A stretch of DNA of 64,000 nt from an uncultured Acidobacteriaceae bacterium (GCA_903842065.1 CAIMKZ010000063.1:62001-126000), one strand, 5' to 3'; shown: positions 42,258-52,131, numbered from the stretch's first letter. A program made the numbers and translations. Notes: a model not told the origin generated them from the sequence alone.

Positions 42258-43628
42258 ATGCGTGAACTTATCGTCGTCGTCATCACGTGGCTCATCGTCT
42301 GGTGGATGGTTACCCTGGTACGTGAGCCTGGTCCGCCCGTGCCGAAATCGTTGTGGCTTCCTCTGGTCTGGTGTGTCATCAACGGCTCGAGACAGATGTC
42401 GGAGTGGATTAACGCTCCATACGATGACCCGAACCGGTTCTCAGAGGGCACGCCGCTCGATGCGGGCCTCTACGGTGTAATGATCCTGACCGGCCTGCTG
42501 ATCCTGAATCGAAGGCCGCGGCAGATGAAGGCCTTTCTTCAGGGAAACTGGCACATCCTTCTGTTTTACGTCTATTGCGTTATCAGCATCTCGTGGTCCG
42601 ATTATCCCTACATCGCAATGAAGCGGTGGGTGAAGCTGGCCGGGGATCTGGTCATGGTCCTGCTGCTGTTCACCGATCCGAGTCCGATGCTGGCGATTCG
42701 GCGTCTGTTCTCGCGAATGGCATTCGTTCTGGTGACGTTTTCGCTCACCTTCATTTTGTTTGTCCCCGATATTGGAACCATGAGGGACGCATGGACCGGT
42801 GTGGTCTATTACAACGGAATCACGATGCAGAAAAACATGCTCGGCGAGGGGTGCCTGATCGCCGGCCTTGGCACGCTCTGGCTTCTGCTGACCGCCTTTG
42901 AGGCCCCCAGGTCGAAGCTGCGGACCAGACAACTGATTATCTACGCATTTATGACGCTCACCGCGCTGTGGCTGATCAAGAAGGCCGATTCGATGACGTC
43001 GTTTACCGCTCTGGTACTGGCCGGCGGGGTGATGGTTCTGGTCTCGCAGCGATGGCTGGTTTCGAGCGTTGCCAGGGTTCACATGCTGATGGGTTCGACG
43101 ATCGCTCTGGCCGCGAGCACCATTCTGCTGGATGCCGCCGGGCCGCTGCTCAGCATGCTGGGGAGAACCTCGTCGTTCACCGGCAGAACGGCGATCTGGT
43201 ACGCGGTGCTGGCCGCGCACACCAATCCGCTGATTGGCACGGGGTATGAAAGTTTCTGGCTGGGCGAGCGGATTCAATTTGTGTGGGACGTGAGCGGGCA
43301 GCATATTCAGCAGGCGCACAACGGATATCTGGAGATATACATTAATCTAGGCTGGATCGGCGTAATCTGTCTGTCGGCATTGATTTTGTTCGGGTATCGC
43401 AACGCGGTGAAGACCTTTTCGCGCGACCCTCTGTTCGGAAGACTGGTGCTGGGATTCTTTCTGGCGGCACTGATACATAATTTTTCAGAGGCCGGATTCC
43501 GGATGATGAATCTGGTGTGGTTTGCACTTCTGTTTGCGGTCTCCGGCGGATGGGACGTTCAGCGCACTGCCGCCCTGGCTGCTCCGGCCGCCGCTCCAAT
43601 TCTTGGTTCGATGAAGGTTCTTAGATAG
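42258..43628 (+). CDS. O-antigen ligase/polymerase-like membrane protein (Wzy/WaaL type)
   Basis: A 456-residue protein with about 11 membrane helices. A periplasmic loop in the second half contains SSFTGRTAIWYAVLAAHTNP, GTGYESFWLG and QQAHNGYLEIYINLGWIG. This H-N-x-Y-L-E pattern is the hallmark of the Wzy_C/O-antigen ligase family. The start codon has only a weak AGGAAT upstream, and 156 noncoding bases separate it from the FemAB gene. It would polymerise lipid-linked repeat units in the periplasm. It abuts the flippase gene with no gap. Confidence 0.9.
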   Translation: MRELIVVVITWLIVWWMVTLVREPGPPVPKSLWLPLVWCVINGSRQMSEWINAPYDDPNRFSEGTPLDAGLYGVMILTGLLILNRRPRQMKAFLQGNWHILLFYVYCVISISWSDYPYIAMKRWVKLAGDLVMVLLLFTDPSPMLAIRRLFSRMAFVLVTFSLTFILFVPDIGTMRDAWTGVVYYNGITMQKNMLGEGCLIAGLGTLWLLLTAFEAPRSKLRTRQLIIYAFMTLTALWLIKKADSMTSFTALVLAGGVMVLVSQRWLVSSVARVHMLMGSTIALAASTILLDAAGPLLSMLGRTSSFTGRTAIWYAVLAAHTNPLIGTGYESFWLGERIQFVWDVSGQHIQQAHNGYLEIYINLGWIGVICLSALILFGYRNAVKTFSRDPLFGRLVLGFFLAALIHNFSEAGFRMMNLVWFALLFAVSGGWDVQRTAALAAPAAAPILGSMKVLR

Positions 43629-45290
43629 ATGAGCGTGCCTGAAGATATTTTCGATGGGTCTCACCCAGTCGATGGAGTGGAGCTTCCTCCGCAACTGCGC
43701 CCGGAAGATCAACCAGCAAGCGTTGTTGCCGGCTTGTCTGCTGAGCCTGGCGGCGAAGAGGCAGGCAAATCCGAAACGGGCGGCAATACTTACGGGCAGA
43801 TTCTGAAGTCGTCGGTGCTGATCGGGGGCTCGTCGGTTATCGGCATCTTCTCGCGTATCATCCGCGTCAAGTTTGTTGCTTACCTGCTGGGGCCTGCCGG
43901 AGTGGGCCTGTTCGGCGTGTACAACTCTGTGGCGCTGCTGGCTGAGAACATTGCCGGACTGGGCGTGAGCTCGAGCGGCATCCGGCAGATTGCGGCCGCC
44001 AAATCAACCGGGGACATGGAACGAGTTGCGCTGGCCGATGCCGTGCTTCAGCGCACCTCGCTGGTTCTTGGCCTGATCGGCGCGGTGGCTCTGGCTCTGC
44101 TGGCTCGGCCCATCTCGATTGTCACCTTCGGCAACGCGGACCACACCAAGGCAATTCTGTATCTGTCTATCGGCGTGTGCCTGCAACTGATCGCCTGGGG
44201 CGAACTGGCGCTGGTTGAGGGTCTGCGGCGGATCGCCGATGTGGCCAAGGCGTCGGTGATCGCCACCGTTATCGGAACCCTGCTGGGCGTTCCGCTGGTG
44301 TACTGGTTTGGCCAGGATGGCGTAGTGCCGTCGCTGGTGCTGCTCAACTTTCTGGCGCTGGCCACGGCCTGGTGGTACAGCCGGAAGGTCGGGCTTCCCA
44401 AACCGCACATCAAGCCCGCGCAGGTGTTTGAAGAAGTCTCAGAGCTGCTGAAGCTGGGCTCGATCTTCATGATGGGCTGGATGCTGCAATCGGCAGTGGC
44501 GTATCTAGCTCGGACGCTGATTCTGCGCAGATCGGGACTGGATGCGGCCGGCCTGTATCAGTCCGCATGGGCCATGGGCGGTTTATATGCAGGGCTGATC
44601 ATTCAGTCCATGGCCGCCGACTTTTATCCCCGCCTGACGTCTGCCGCGAAAGACAATGCGCTGACCAACCGGCTGGTGAACGAACAGGCGCGGCTGGGCA
44701 TGCTGATCGCCGGGCCGGGTGTGCTGATCACGGTCACCTTCACGCCGCTGGTGATGACGCTGTTCTATACCGCGAAGTTTACGGCGGCGGTGGATGTGAT
44801 GCGCTGGATCAGCGTGGGAACCCTGCTGCAAGTCGTCACCTGGCCGATGGGCTATATTCTGGTGGCCAAGAATCAGCGGGTGCTGTACTTCTGGAGCGAG
44901 CTTGGCGGGGCCATTTTTTACGCAGCCGCGTGCTGGTTCTTTATCGGCAGGTGGGGGCTGAACGGCGCGGGCATCGCGTTCTTTGCCTACTGCGCGTTCC
45001 ACGGGCTGTTCAACTATCCGCTCATCCGGCATCTGAGCGGCTTCCGCTGGTCGCGCGAGAATCTGCGCGAGGGGGCGTCGTTTCTGACCCTGATCGCAGC
45101 GGTATGCGCGGGGTTCCGGCTCCTGCCCTGGCTGGCGGCTACGGGAGTGGGCGCGGTGGTTGCGGCGGCCAGTTGCATCTATGCGGTTCACACCATCGTG
45201 CGGCTGCTGCCCTGGGACCGAGTTCCCAAGCAATTGCAACGGGTGATCCTCATGCTCGGCATCAAACCGGTACACGAGCAGGGCAAGTAG
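43629..45290 (+). CDS. Polysaccharide flippase (Wzx-like)
   Basis: A 553-residue MOP-superfamily protein with about 12-14 helices. Its N-terminal cytoplasmic extension of about 55 residues is acidic and Pro/Gly-rich. The core begins ILKSSVLIGGSSVIGIFSRIIRVKF. LLGPAGVGLFGVYNS and RQIAAAKSTGDMERV are typical of oligosaccharide flippases. It would move undecaprenyl-linked repeat units across the inner membrane for the adjacent polymerase. The ATG follows the polymerase stop directly, so the two are translationally coupled. Confidence 0.92.
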   Translation: MSVPEDIFDGSHPVDGVELPPQLRPEDQPASVVAGLSAEPGGEEAGKSETGGNTYGQILKSSVLIGGSSVIGIFSRIIRVKFVAYLLGPAGVGLFGVYNSVALLAENIAGLGVSSSGIRQIAAAKSTGDMERVALADAVLQRTSLVLGLIGAVALALLARPISIVTFGNADHTKAILYLSIGVCLQLIAWGELALVEGLRRIADVAKASVIATVIGTLLGVPLVYWFGQDGVVPSLVLLNFLALATAWWYSRKVGLPKPHIKPAQVFEEVSELLKLGSIFMMGWMLQSAVAYLARTLILRRSGLDAAGLYQSAWAMGGLYAGLIIQSMAADFYPRLTSAAKDNALTNRLVNEQARLGMLIAGPGVLITVTFTPLVMTLFYTAKFTAAVDVMRWISVGTLLQVVTWPMGYILVAKNQRVLYFWSELGGAIFYAAACWFFIGRWGLNGAGIAFFAYCAFHGLFNYPLIRHLSGFRWSRENLREGASFLTLIAAVCAGFRLLPWLAATGVGAVVAAASCIYAVHTIVRLLPWDRVPKQLQRVILMLGIKPVHEQGK

Positions 45291-45614
45291 CAATCTGGAT
45301 CGGGGCGTCCCGATCGCGGGTCACAGGCTGCGGAAGAACTCCGAAAGCCTCTGCCGTGATTCGTCTAGAACCGTCAGAGTCTGGGAGTGGTCCGGTTGAT
45401 GTTCTAGGTCTCCCCGGTCCCCAAATGCGAGGGACCGGGGGCACACTCATGGTTATTTGGAGTTCTCTCCTGACTGGAGACACCCGCCGGGAGAGCTTGA
45501 ACGATCAGAGTCGCATAACGCCCGCTCTTCGCAAAAGCGCGATGGATGGGGCACAGCTTTTTTCGATCCGTCCAACTCTGCACGGCTCTTGACCGGGCTA
45601 CCTGCCATTCTGCG
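45291..45614. repeat. Convergent spacer with a GC-rich hairpin repeat
   Basis: The 324-base gap between converging genes has no ORF of note. CCCCGGTCCC (45412-45421) pairs with GGGACCGGGG (45431-45440), ending in GGCAC. This is a variant of the CCCAGGT...ACCTGGG repeats found at four other places. It may double as terminator. Confidence 0.6.
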
Positions 45615-46787
45615 TCAGCGCGCCGGCCAGTCGTCGATCACCTTGTAGAGATATAGCTTGAAGTGCTCCCAGTTGAAGTCCTCGGCGAATTTGGTGATGC
45701 CGGCCGATAGACGCGCACGGAGTTCGGGTTCGTTATACATGCGCTTCATGGCCTCGGCCAGCTCGTCCACGTTGCCCGGCTCATAGTAGAGCACGTTCTC
45801 ATCGGTGAAGTAGTACTGGATGGCCAGCAGGCGCGGTGCGATTACGGGGATGCCGAAGTGCGCGTACTCGAGCATCTTGACGGGCAGCATGTACTCGGTG
45901 GCCGAGTCGCGGCGGTTGGGAACGATGCCTACCGCGGCTCCGGAGATCATCTGGGCGATGGCGCGGATGCCAAAGATCTTTCTGGGAAACACGATGCGGT
46001 CAGCAAGACCGGAGCGGCGGATGGCTTCATCGACCTCGTCTGCCGAGTCGCCGCTGCCGTAGATCTCAAGCCGCGCGCCGGGGCAGGACTCGGCGATCTT
46101 CGCGAAGGCGTCTACGGCCAGATCCGGTCCCAGACGGTGGGCGACGGTGCCGTGAAAGACGATTCTGAAGCAGCTTGTGTCCACCTTGGCGCCCGGTTCA
46201 GTGCGGAAGATCAGCGGATCGGTCAGGTTGGGCAGAATGGTCATCTTGCTCTCAAGCGCGCCGCGGCGGCAGAGCACGTCCTGGTGAGGCTTGTGCACGC
46301 AGATCACCTTGTCGGCGATCCTGGTGGAGATCCGCTCCTGGAAGGCCAGAAAGCGAATCAGCGGATGCTTCTCGGTGACGCCGAACTTGGAGGCGTAGAC
46401 CTCGGGCATCATGTCGTGGACGTCGATGACCAGCTTTGCGCCGAGCAGCTTGGGGATGAGTCCGGCCAGCACCATGAAGTCCGGCATGGTGTGCACCTGG
46501 ACGACGTCGTATTTATTTTTCAGGTGCATCCGCGTGACTTTGAACGCGGTAGCGAACAGGAAGCGGAAGTAGCTGGCGATGTAGCTGAGGCTGGAACTGC
46601 CGCGGTAGCGAGTGAAGCCGACGCGATGGACGTGTACGCCCTCGACGGTTTCTTCGCTGGGGCGTCCCTGCTCTGCCAGCGAGATCAGGTCTACATGGTC
46701 GCCCCGCCGCGCGAGCGTCTCCGCCTCCCGCTCTACGCGGTGGTCGGCCATATACAGCGTGTAGGAGATCACACAGACTCTCTTCAT
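45615..46787 (-). CDS. Family 4 glycosyltransferase
   Basis: A 390-residue protein; ATG 46787 is preferred to the GTG 3 codons upstream because it stands about 9 bases from AAGGGA. GT-B fold: N-terminal VCVISYTLYMADHRVEREAETLARRG and VVQVHTMPDFMVLAG, and the C-terminal nucleotide-sugar part FRIVFHGTVAHRLGPDLAV, LEIYGSGDSADEVDEAI and MLPVKMLEYAHFGIPVIA. It is cytoplasmic or peripheral. It is on the opposite strand to the main locus, in a pair with the UDP-sugar dehydrogenase-like gene. Confidence 0.9.
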   Translation of the reverse strand: MKRVCVISYTLYMADHRVEREAETLARRGDHVDLISLAEQGRPSEETVEGVHVHRVGFTRYRGSSSLSYIASYFRFLFATAFKVTRMHLKNKYDVVQVHTMPDFMVLAGLIPKLLGAKLVIDVHDMMPEVYASKFGVTEKHPLIRFLAFQERISTRIADKVICVHKPHQDVLCRRGALESKMTILPNLTDPLIFRTEPGAKVDTSCFRIVFHGTVAHRLGPDLAVDAFAKIAESCPGARLEIYGSGDSADEVDEAIRRSGLADRIVFPRKIFGIRAIAQMISGAAVGIVPNRRDSATEYMLPVKMLEYAHFGIPVIAPRLLAIQYYFTDENVLYYEPGNVDELAEAMKRMYNEPELRARLSAGITKFAEDFNWEHFKLYLYKVIDDWPAR

Positions 46788-46872
46788 ACCGGGCACTTCC
46801 CTTCAGGTGAACCGGACCGTTGAGAAGCCCAAGACAGGCGGTGGCCGGGCGTGGGCATTCGCAACAGAGAGG

Positions 46873-47658
46873 TCATTTGGTGGTTCTATGCGGCAAAGGT
46901 TGAAGGCGGCCGGCTGTATCCGCAGCGGTTGCGGCTACCTCTGCCTTGCGCGCTTCGTTTGAGTTCCGGATAGCGGTGAGAAATGGCGAATCAAAACGCT
47001 GTTCGAGCAGTCTTATGTTCGGCATCACGCAGTGGCCGCCGATGATTCCCGGCTGGAACATCACCCGGGGCAGATAACCGATCTCGCTGAAGAAGCGGCT
47101 CATCTCTTCGTAATCGGCATTGACCGTGCCGGCAAACCGGTTCATCTCCTGGGCCCAGGCGATGAGCAGGCCGAAGTAGGTGGTCTCAAGCAGTTTGGCC
47201 AGTTCCAGGGTCTCGGCGTTGGCGAAGATCTCAGACTTCAGCCCCGCGGCCTGAAAGTGCGCCTGCACCGTGGCTGTCGCGTCCGAGTTTGAGCCGGCGA
47301 CAAACTTTACATACAAGCGCATGTCGTCTGTCATTTTGGTGTGTTTGCCGCGCACCGGGCTGTAGACGCAGGGCACTCCCGTTTGCTGTTCGATGGTTCG
47401 GGTGGTGCCCGGAACCACGGTGCTGTTGATCACCATGATCCGCGGCCGGTACTGGGCGGCGTAGTGGACGGAGGATTCGACAAATGGCCCTTGATCGATG
47501 AAAGGAAAGCAGATGTGCAGAATGCCGACGGGGCGATCGACCTCAACCGGATCGATGTCGATGCCGAGCACTGCCGGATCGTGGCCGTTCAGGATCGAAT
47601 GCAGGGGCCTGCCCACCTCGCCCATGCCGACGATCAGAGTAATTCCAAAGCTATCCAT
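46873..47658 (-). CDS. Short UDP-sugar dehydrogenase-like protein
   Basis: A 261-residue protein with AAGGGA before the ATG. ITLIVGMGEVGRPL is the NAD-binding loop, and VINSTVVPGTT and ELAKLLETTYFGLLIAWAQEM match the nucleotide-sugar dehydrogenase core. PGIIGGHCVMPNIRLL contains the Cys that forms the thiohemiacetal in the family. Full-length enzymes have about 420 residues; here the C-terminal UDP-binding domain is absent. The frame ends in an unrelated low-complexity tail (AATAADTAGRLQPL), so it may be a compact subfamily rather than a decayed gene. It could supply UDP-uronate for the locus if active. Confidence 0.75.
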   Translation of the reverse strand: MDSFGITLIVGMGEVGRPLHSILNGHDPAVLGIDIDPVEVDRPVGILHICFPFIDQGPFVESSVHYAAQYRPRIMVINSTVVPGTTRTIEQQTGVPCVYSPVRGKHTKMTDDMRLYVKFVAGSNSDATATVQAHFQAAGLKSEIFANAETLELAKLLETTYFGLLIAWAQEMNRFAGTVNADYEEMSRFFSEIGYLPRVMFQPGIIGGHCVMPNIRLLEQRFDSPFLTAIRNSNEARKAEVAATAADTAGRLQPLPHRTTK

Positions 47659-48284
47659 CTCTATCCCTTCTTATCACTTCCAGCGAGTGCAAAGCTCCAG
47701 CACGGGCGGAGCGCGAATCAATGCAGTAATGGCCCCAAAATCAATAACGTACTGCCATTGCAGGGCAGATTGGCGGGCGGGTGGAGTCGGATACGGAGGT
47801 CTGGGCTTCTCTCCGCATCGTTATTTAGTGTGGCACACGCCTTTCAGAGGCAATTATCGAGACTTGCACCGTTCCAGCGCCATGTTTTCGTAACTCCGCA
47901 GATGCCTTTGCGAATAATTTCGAGTCTTCAGTACCCTATCCTGGCACGATGTTCCTTTCTAATGGGTTGAGCGGCGGCGATTGGGCGGTGCCTGCAAACT
48001 GCAAGAAAAATATATAGGAATCAATACGTTAACGGCAATTGGCAGGTGCGGTGTACGCTTAGATACCGCCAGCTTTTTTTCGTTTGCACCGGTTACCTAA
48101 TCTTGTTACCACCGTTGTAGAGGTCTATGCTCCCGGTTTGTGGGATATATCCCTGCTCCGTCTGGGCCTATGCTGACAGTATCCACACCCCTGAAAACCG
48201 GGGCCGTGGCCGCGGTTAGCAAAATTGATGGTTACGCTGAGTCAATACAGGGTAAGGTCAGGATCGCGGCGGAGAGGTATGGAA
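47659..48284. promoter_or_regulatory. Divergent control region upstream of wza
   Basis: About 625 bases between divergent genes with no supported ORF. The middle (47985-48130) is markedly AT-richer than the surroundings, including an AAAAATATATAGGAATC stretch. It probably contains the wza-wzc promoter and a leader. I could not fix -35/-10 boxes. Confidence 0.4.
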
Positions 48285-49373
48285 ATGAAAAATCCGGCAC
48301 AATTTATCTGCGCAATGATCGTCTTCGCCGCTGGCGGAGTTCTGCCGGCGCAGAGCCAGCAGCCGGATTCCCAAGCCGGGCTTCCGTTGCCGCTGCCTTC
48401 GTTTGTCACGGATCGGCCTTCCGCGCCGCTTCCGAGTCCCACGGTTGCGAGTCCGGCGGCGCCAACGGCTGAGCCGCCCTCGCCGGCATTGAAGGAAAAC
48501 CCGCTCAATACTCTTCGCGCGTTTGAGCCGGCCGCGGACAGCGAATATCACCTGGGCCGCGGAGACGCCATCACCATTGACTTCAGCGGACGGCCCGAGT
48601 TGCAGGCAAAGCTGGTAGTCGGTCCCGACGGTCGCATTACGCTGCCGCTTGTAGGCGATGTGCTGCTGGACGGGCTGACCCGCCCGGAAGCAGGCAAAGC
48701 CATTGAAACCGCAATGAGCGCCTACTACTCGAATATGACCGTGCAGGTTTCGGTGACTCAGTACACATCGAATCGGGTGCTGGTTCTGGGCGCCGTCGAG
48801 CATCCCGGCGTGTTGACCTTTGAAGGCCAGCCGAAGCTGCTTGAAGCCCTCACCCGTGCGGGCATGATGCAGAAAGATACCACCCGGTCGGGCCAGCTGC
48901 CCGAGCAGTGCGCCATCTACCGCGGCAACGACAAGGTCGCATGGGTCGATGTACGTTCACTGATCGAAACCGGTAACGCTCTGGCCAATATGCGTTTGCA
49001 GCGCGACGATATAGTCTATGTGCCGAGCGCGCAGGAGCGCTTTGTTTCGATTCTGGGCGAAGTGCAGCATCCCGGAGCGGTTTCTCTGATGCACAACTCC
49101 ACGGTGGCCAGCGTGCTGGCCGAGGTGGGAGGAATCACGGACCACGCGGGCAACAATCCGCGGCTCACCGTTGTGGACCCCGCATCCGGAACATCGCAGG
49201 AGATTAAATACGCCGATCTGATGAACCCCGCCAAGTCGCTGGAGATCAAACTGAAGCCGGGCCAGATCATTTACGTGCCGCGGAGCGGCTTCTTCAAGGC
49301 CACCTACGTGCTCGAACGTCTCACCCCGATGGTGAACGTGATGACCATGATGGCATACGCGGGGATACTATGA
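48285..49373 (+). CDS. wza: Polysaccharide export outer-membrane protein (Wza-like)
   Basis: A 362-residue protein; ATG 48285 stands 7 bases after GGAGAGG. A signal peptide (residues 1-26) without a lipobox Cys is followed by a Pro/Ser-rich linker. Then comes the export domain EYHLGRGDAITIDFSGRPEL with DGRITLPLVGDVLLDG, and two SLBB-type segments (VLVLGAVEHPGVLTFEG and VSILGEVQHPGAVSLMHN). The absence of an acylation Cys differs from E. coli Wza. It would form the periplasm-spanning export channel. The stop overlaps the next start by 4 bases. Confidence 0.9.
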   Translation: MKNPAQFICAMIVFAAGGVLPAQSQQPDSQAGLPLPLPSFVTDRPSAPLPSPTVASPAAPTAEPPSPALKENPLNTLRAFEPAADSEYHLGRGDAITIDFSGRPELQAKLVVGPDGRITLPLVGDVLLDGLTRPEAGKAIETAMSAYYSNMTVQVSVTQYTSNRVLVLGAVEHPGVLTFEGQPKLLEALTRAGMMQKDTTRSGQLPEQCAIYRGNDKVAWVDVRSLIETGNALANMRLQRDDIVYVPSAQERFVSILGEVQHPGAVSLMHNSTVASVLAEVGGITDHAGNNPRLTVVDPASGTSQEIKYADLMNPAKSLEIKLKPGQIIYVPRSGFFKATYVLERLTPMVNVMTMMAYAGIL

Positions 49374-52036
49374 ACCTGCAACGCATCAATCCGCAGCAGC
49401 AATTACAGCTTCGTCAGGCGCAGCAGCAGCAGGCCGCCGTGCCCGCCGCCGCCGCCGCCGCACCGCCAGCGGAAGATCGCGCGATGTTCAGCATGGACAT
49501 CCAGCGTGCATTCAAGATGCACGGCAAGCTGATCTGGTCGATCGTCGCCTTTTTCCTGCTGGCCGCCGTGGCGTTGGGCGTAAGGAAGTGGCCGCTCTAC
49601 ATCGCTACCAGCCAGGTGTACATTCAGCCGGTTTCGCCCAAGATTGGCGACCAGAGCGACAGGAATTCGTGGCCGTTCGACACCAATACCTACGACTCGT
49701 ATGTTCAGCAGCAGGTACAGAGCATCACGAATCCCAAGGTTCTGATCAGTGCGATGCACAAGATGGACGGCTGGCAGAAGAGTGGAGAGAGCGAACAGGA
49801 TGCGACCGATCGCCTCGGTGCGGCGATCAAGGCGGCTCGCATCGGGTCAACTTACGAGATAGAAATCACCGCGCGCACCAAGAACGCGGCTCTGTCGGCC
49901 AGCGCGGCCAATGCCATCGCCGGCAGCCTCGTGGAGTGGTCTTCGGGCGAGGCTACGGCTGGAAACTCGGAACGCATCAAGGCTCTGAGCGATGAGCGCG
50001 GCCGCGTGCAGAAGGAACTGGACGACGATCGCGCGGAGCAGCGCGAGCTGAATAACCAGCTGGGAATGGCTGCCGTGGGCGCGGCTGCCCCCGACCTTTA
50101 CGACAGCGCAATCGAGCAGACGCGGGAAGAGCTGATCAAGGTTCAGACCGATCATGACCAGGCGCAGGCCCGCTACAACGCGCTGGGCGGCGGCCGGGGA
50201 GATGGCAAAGCGCTAAGCGCTCAGGCCGACTCCGAGATCGCGGCCGATCAGGGCATGAACAGCATGAAGTCGTGGCTTTTTCAGCGCCGCGCGCAGCTGA
50301 TCGCCCACATGTCTAACCTGACTCCGAACAACCCGGCGTACAAGCAGGATGCCGAGGAACTGGCGCAGACCAACAAGAGTCTGGAATCGATGACCGGAGA
50401 CATGCGCACGCAGGTCTCGTCCAGAATTCAGGAGCAGTTGCGCGCCGATCTCAATCGGACATCGGAAGTCGAAGGCCGGTTGAACGCGCAGTTGCGGCAG
50501 ATGGTGTCCAACGCGGCCACCGCCACGCCCAAGCTCCAGCGCGCCAACGATCTGGCTGTAAACATCAACCGGCTTCAGTCCCGTTTTGCCGTTCTGGATG
50601 AGCAGCTCAAAAACCTGATGCTTCAGAACAGCGTTCCCGGCGCGCTGCATGTTTCGGTAGCGGCGATTGTGCCTACGATGCCGAGCATCGTCGCGGTGCT
50701 AAAGGTGACTCTGCCGATCGCAGTCGCGGGTTTCGTGCTGGGACTGATCGCAGGGCTGATCGCCATGAACCTCGATCCCAGAATCTATCTGGGAAGCGAT
50801 GTTGAGCAGGCGCTCGGTGTCGCGCCGCTGGCGGTGATTCCGGACTTCAAGAGTATCTCCGCCGACACAATCAATGAGTTCATGCTGCGAATCGCCGCTC
50901 CCATCGAGCACGGCTGCAAGCTGGGAACGGTGAAGAGCTGCGTCATCACGGGAGTCACTTCCGGCGCCGGCGCTTCCACGGTGGCGGTGCGCGTCAGTCA
51001 ACTGCTCGAGGCTATGGGCAGGAACACGAGGCTGGTGAGTTCCTCTGGAGAGCAGCAGGATGCTTCATCCGAGCCGTCGCAGCAGGACGACTGCCTGGTA
51101 TTGAACGATACCGAGCCGCTCACCAGCTCGGCCGAGGCGGAGTATCTCGCCCGGTACGCCGACTGCACGATCGTGGTCCTCGAATCCGGCGTAACTACTC
51201 GCCACCAGTTGCAGTCCACCGCAAAGACACTGCAACGGCTCGGAGTGCCTTCAGTAGGCTTTGTACTCAACCGCGTAAATCTAATGCGTGCCGATCAGGC
51301 ATTCAAAGACATTGTGCGTGAGGCTGAGCAGAATGTACGCCGCAGGGGCAGCGTGAAAGTTCGCCAACTGGAACCTGCCTGGCGTGAGATTGCAGTCGCC
51401 GAAGAACCGGCCCTGCCCGCGCCTGCGCCCGCGCCCGTTATGCCTTCCGTCGCGGCATCGCGTGAGGCTTTGCCGGTACAGGCGCCTAAGGCTTTTGTTC
51501 CCGAACCAGGGTTCAGCCACTTCAGCACCCAGGCAGCGCAACCGCAGCCGAAGGTGCCTGCCTATGCCGCCGAGGAGCACAGTGCACTCATACCTGCCGC
51601 ACCTGCCGGTCCCATGGACTCGCGGCTGAGCGGACTGAGGAGCCTGGACTTTACGCGTGGCCTGAGAAACATGAACCAGCCTGCGGAGTCCACACCCAAG
51701 GAACAGCCGCGCGAGATGCAGGCAGCACCTGCTCCCGCGGCGCCTGCTCCCAAGCCTCCAGTACCTGAGCCGGTTGTGTTCGCTCCCGAGCCGCAGGCAC
51801 CGAGATGGCAGGAATCTGCCCAGGAAATTCAGCCTCCAATGGCTCCCGCACAGGTTGAACCGCGCTCCACAGACGGAGTTCCCACGGTAACAACCGTTCC
51901 CGAGTTTCTGCCGCCCAGAGTGACCGAGAAGGACAAGGGGCACGAGCATGTATGGGGCAAAGATATGCCGCGCTGGGATCGTGGCACGGACGACGATGGT
52001 GGAATTCTTCCCTCGTGGCGCGGTCAGTACAGGTAA
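49370..52036 (+). CDS. Wzc-like chain-length regulator with degenerate ATPase domain
   Basis: An 888-residue protein overlapping wza by ATGA. A Gln/Ala-rich N-tail is followed by TM1 (about 57-74), a Wzz-type periplasmic domain with long coiled coils (about 200-430), TM2 (about 440-465) and a cytoplasmic BY-kinase-like domain. The Walker A region reads ITGVTSGAGASTVAV (about 526-540), with Ala where the invariant Lys should be. The Walker B-like CLVLNDTEP has Asn instead of Asp. No C-terminal Tyr cluster exists; instead there is a 250-residue Pro/Ala-rich tail ending HVWGKDMPRWDRG...WRGQYR. ATP hydrolysis and autophosphorylation look impossible. Confidence 0.88.
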   Translation: MNLQRINPQQQLQLRQAQQQQAAVPAAAAAAPPAEDRAMFSMDIQRAFKMHGKLIWSIVAFFLLAAVALGVRKWPLYIATSQVYIQPVSPKIGDQSDRNSWPFDTNTYDSYVQQQVQSITNPKVLISAMHKMDGWQKSGESEQDATDRLGAAIKAARIGSTYEIEITARTKNAALSASAANAIAGSLVEWSSGEATAGNSERIKALSDERGRVQKELDDDRAEQRELNNQLGMAAVGAAAPDLYDSAIEQTREELIKVQTDHDQAQARYNALGGGRGDGKALSAQADSEIAADQGMNSMKSWLFQRRAQLIAHMSNLTPNNPAYKQDAEELAQTNKSLESMTGDMRTQVSSRIQEQLRADLNRTSEVEGRLNAQLRQMVSNAATATPKLQRANDLAVNINRLQSRFAVLDEQLKNLMLQNSVPGALHVSVAAIVPTMPSIVAVLKVTLPIAVAGFVLGLIAGLIAMNLDPRIYLGSDVEQALGVAPLAVIPDFKSISADTINEFMLRIAAPIEHGCKLGTVKSCVITGVTSGAGASTVAVRVSQLLEAMGRNTRLVSSSGEQQDASSEPSQQDDCLVLNDTEPLTSSAEAEYLARYADCTIVVLESGVTTRHQLQSTAKTLQRLGVPSVGFVLNRVNLMRADQAFKDIVREAEQNVRRRGSVKVRQLEPAWREIAVAEEPALPAPAPAPVMPSVAASREALPVQAPKAFVPEPGFSHFSTQAAQPQPKVPAYAAEEHSALIPAAPAGPMDSRLSGLRSLDFTRGLRNMNQPAESTPKEQPREMQAAPAPAAPAPKPPVPEPVVFAPEPQAPRWQESAQEIQPPMAPAQVEPRSTDGVPTVTTVPEFLPPRVTEKDKGHEHVWGKDMPRWDRGTDDDGGILPSWRGQYR

Positions 52037-52051
52037 GAGCCTTTCACATGA

Positions 52052-52095
52052 AGAGCCGGGCCGCGATTGACGCGGTTCCGGCTCTTTCTCTTTTC
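52052..52095 (+). terminator. Terminator of wza-wzc
   Basis: AGAGCCGG/CCGGCTCT with inner CCGCG/CGCGG forms a two-part stem 16 bases after the wzc stop, followed by TTCTCTTTT. Confidence 0.8.
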
Positions 52096-52131
52096 ACTGG
52101 CTGAAAATCCGATTCGGCGACGCGCGCCCCG

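Noticed and set aside
46873..47658. UDP-sugar dehydrogenase as a simple 3' truncation
   Set aside because: No remnant of the C-terminal domain could be seen downstream in any frame, and the short form has a tidy operon-like position. It is kept as a gene with a caveat.
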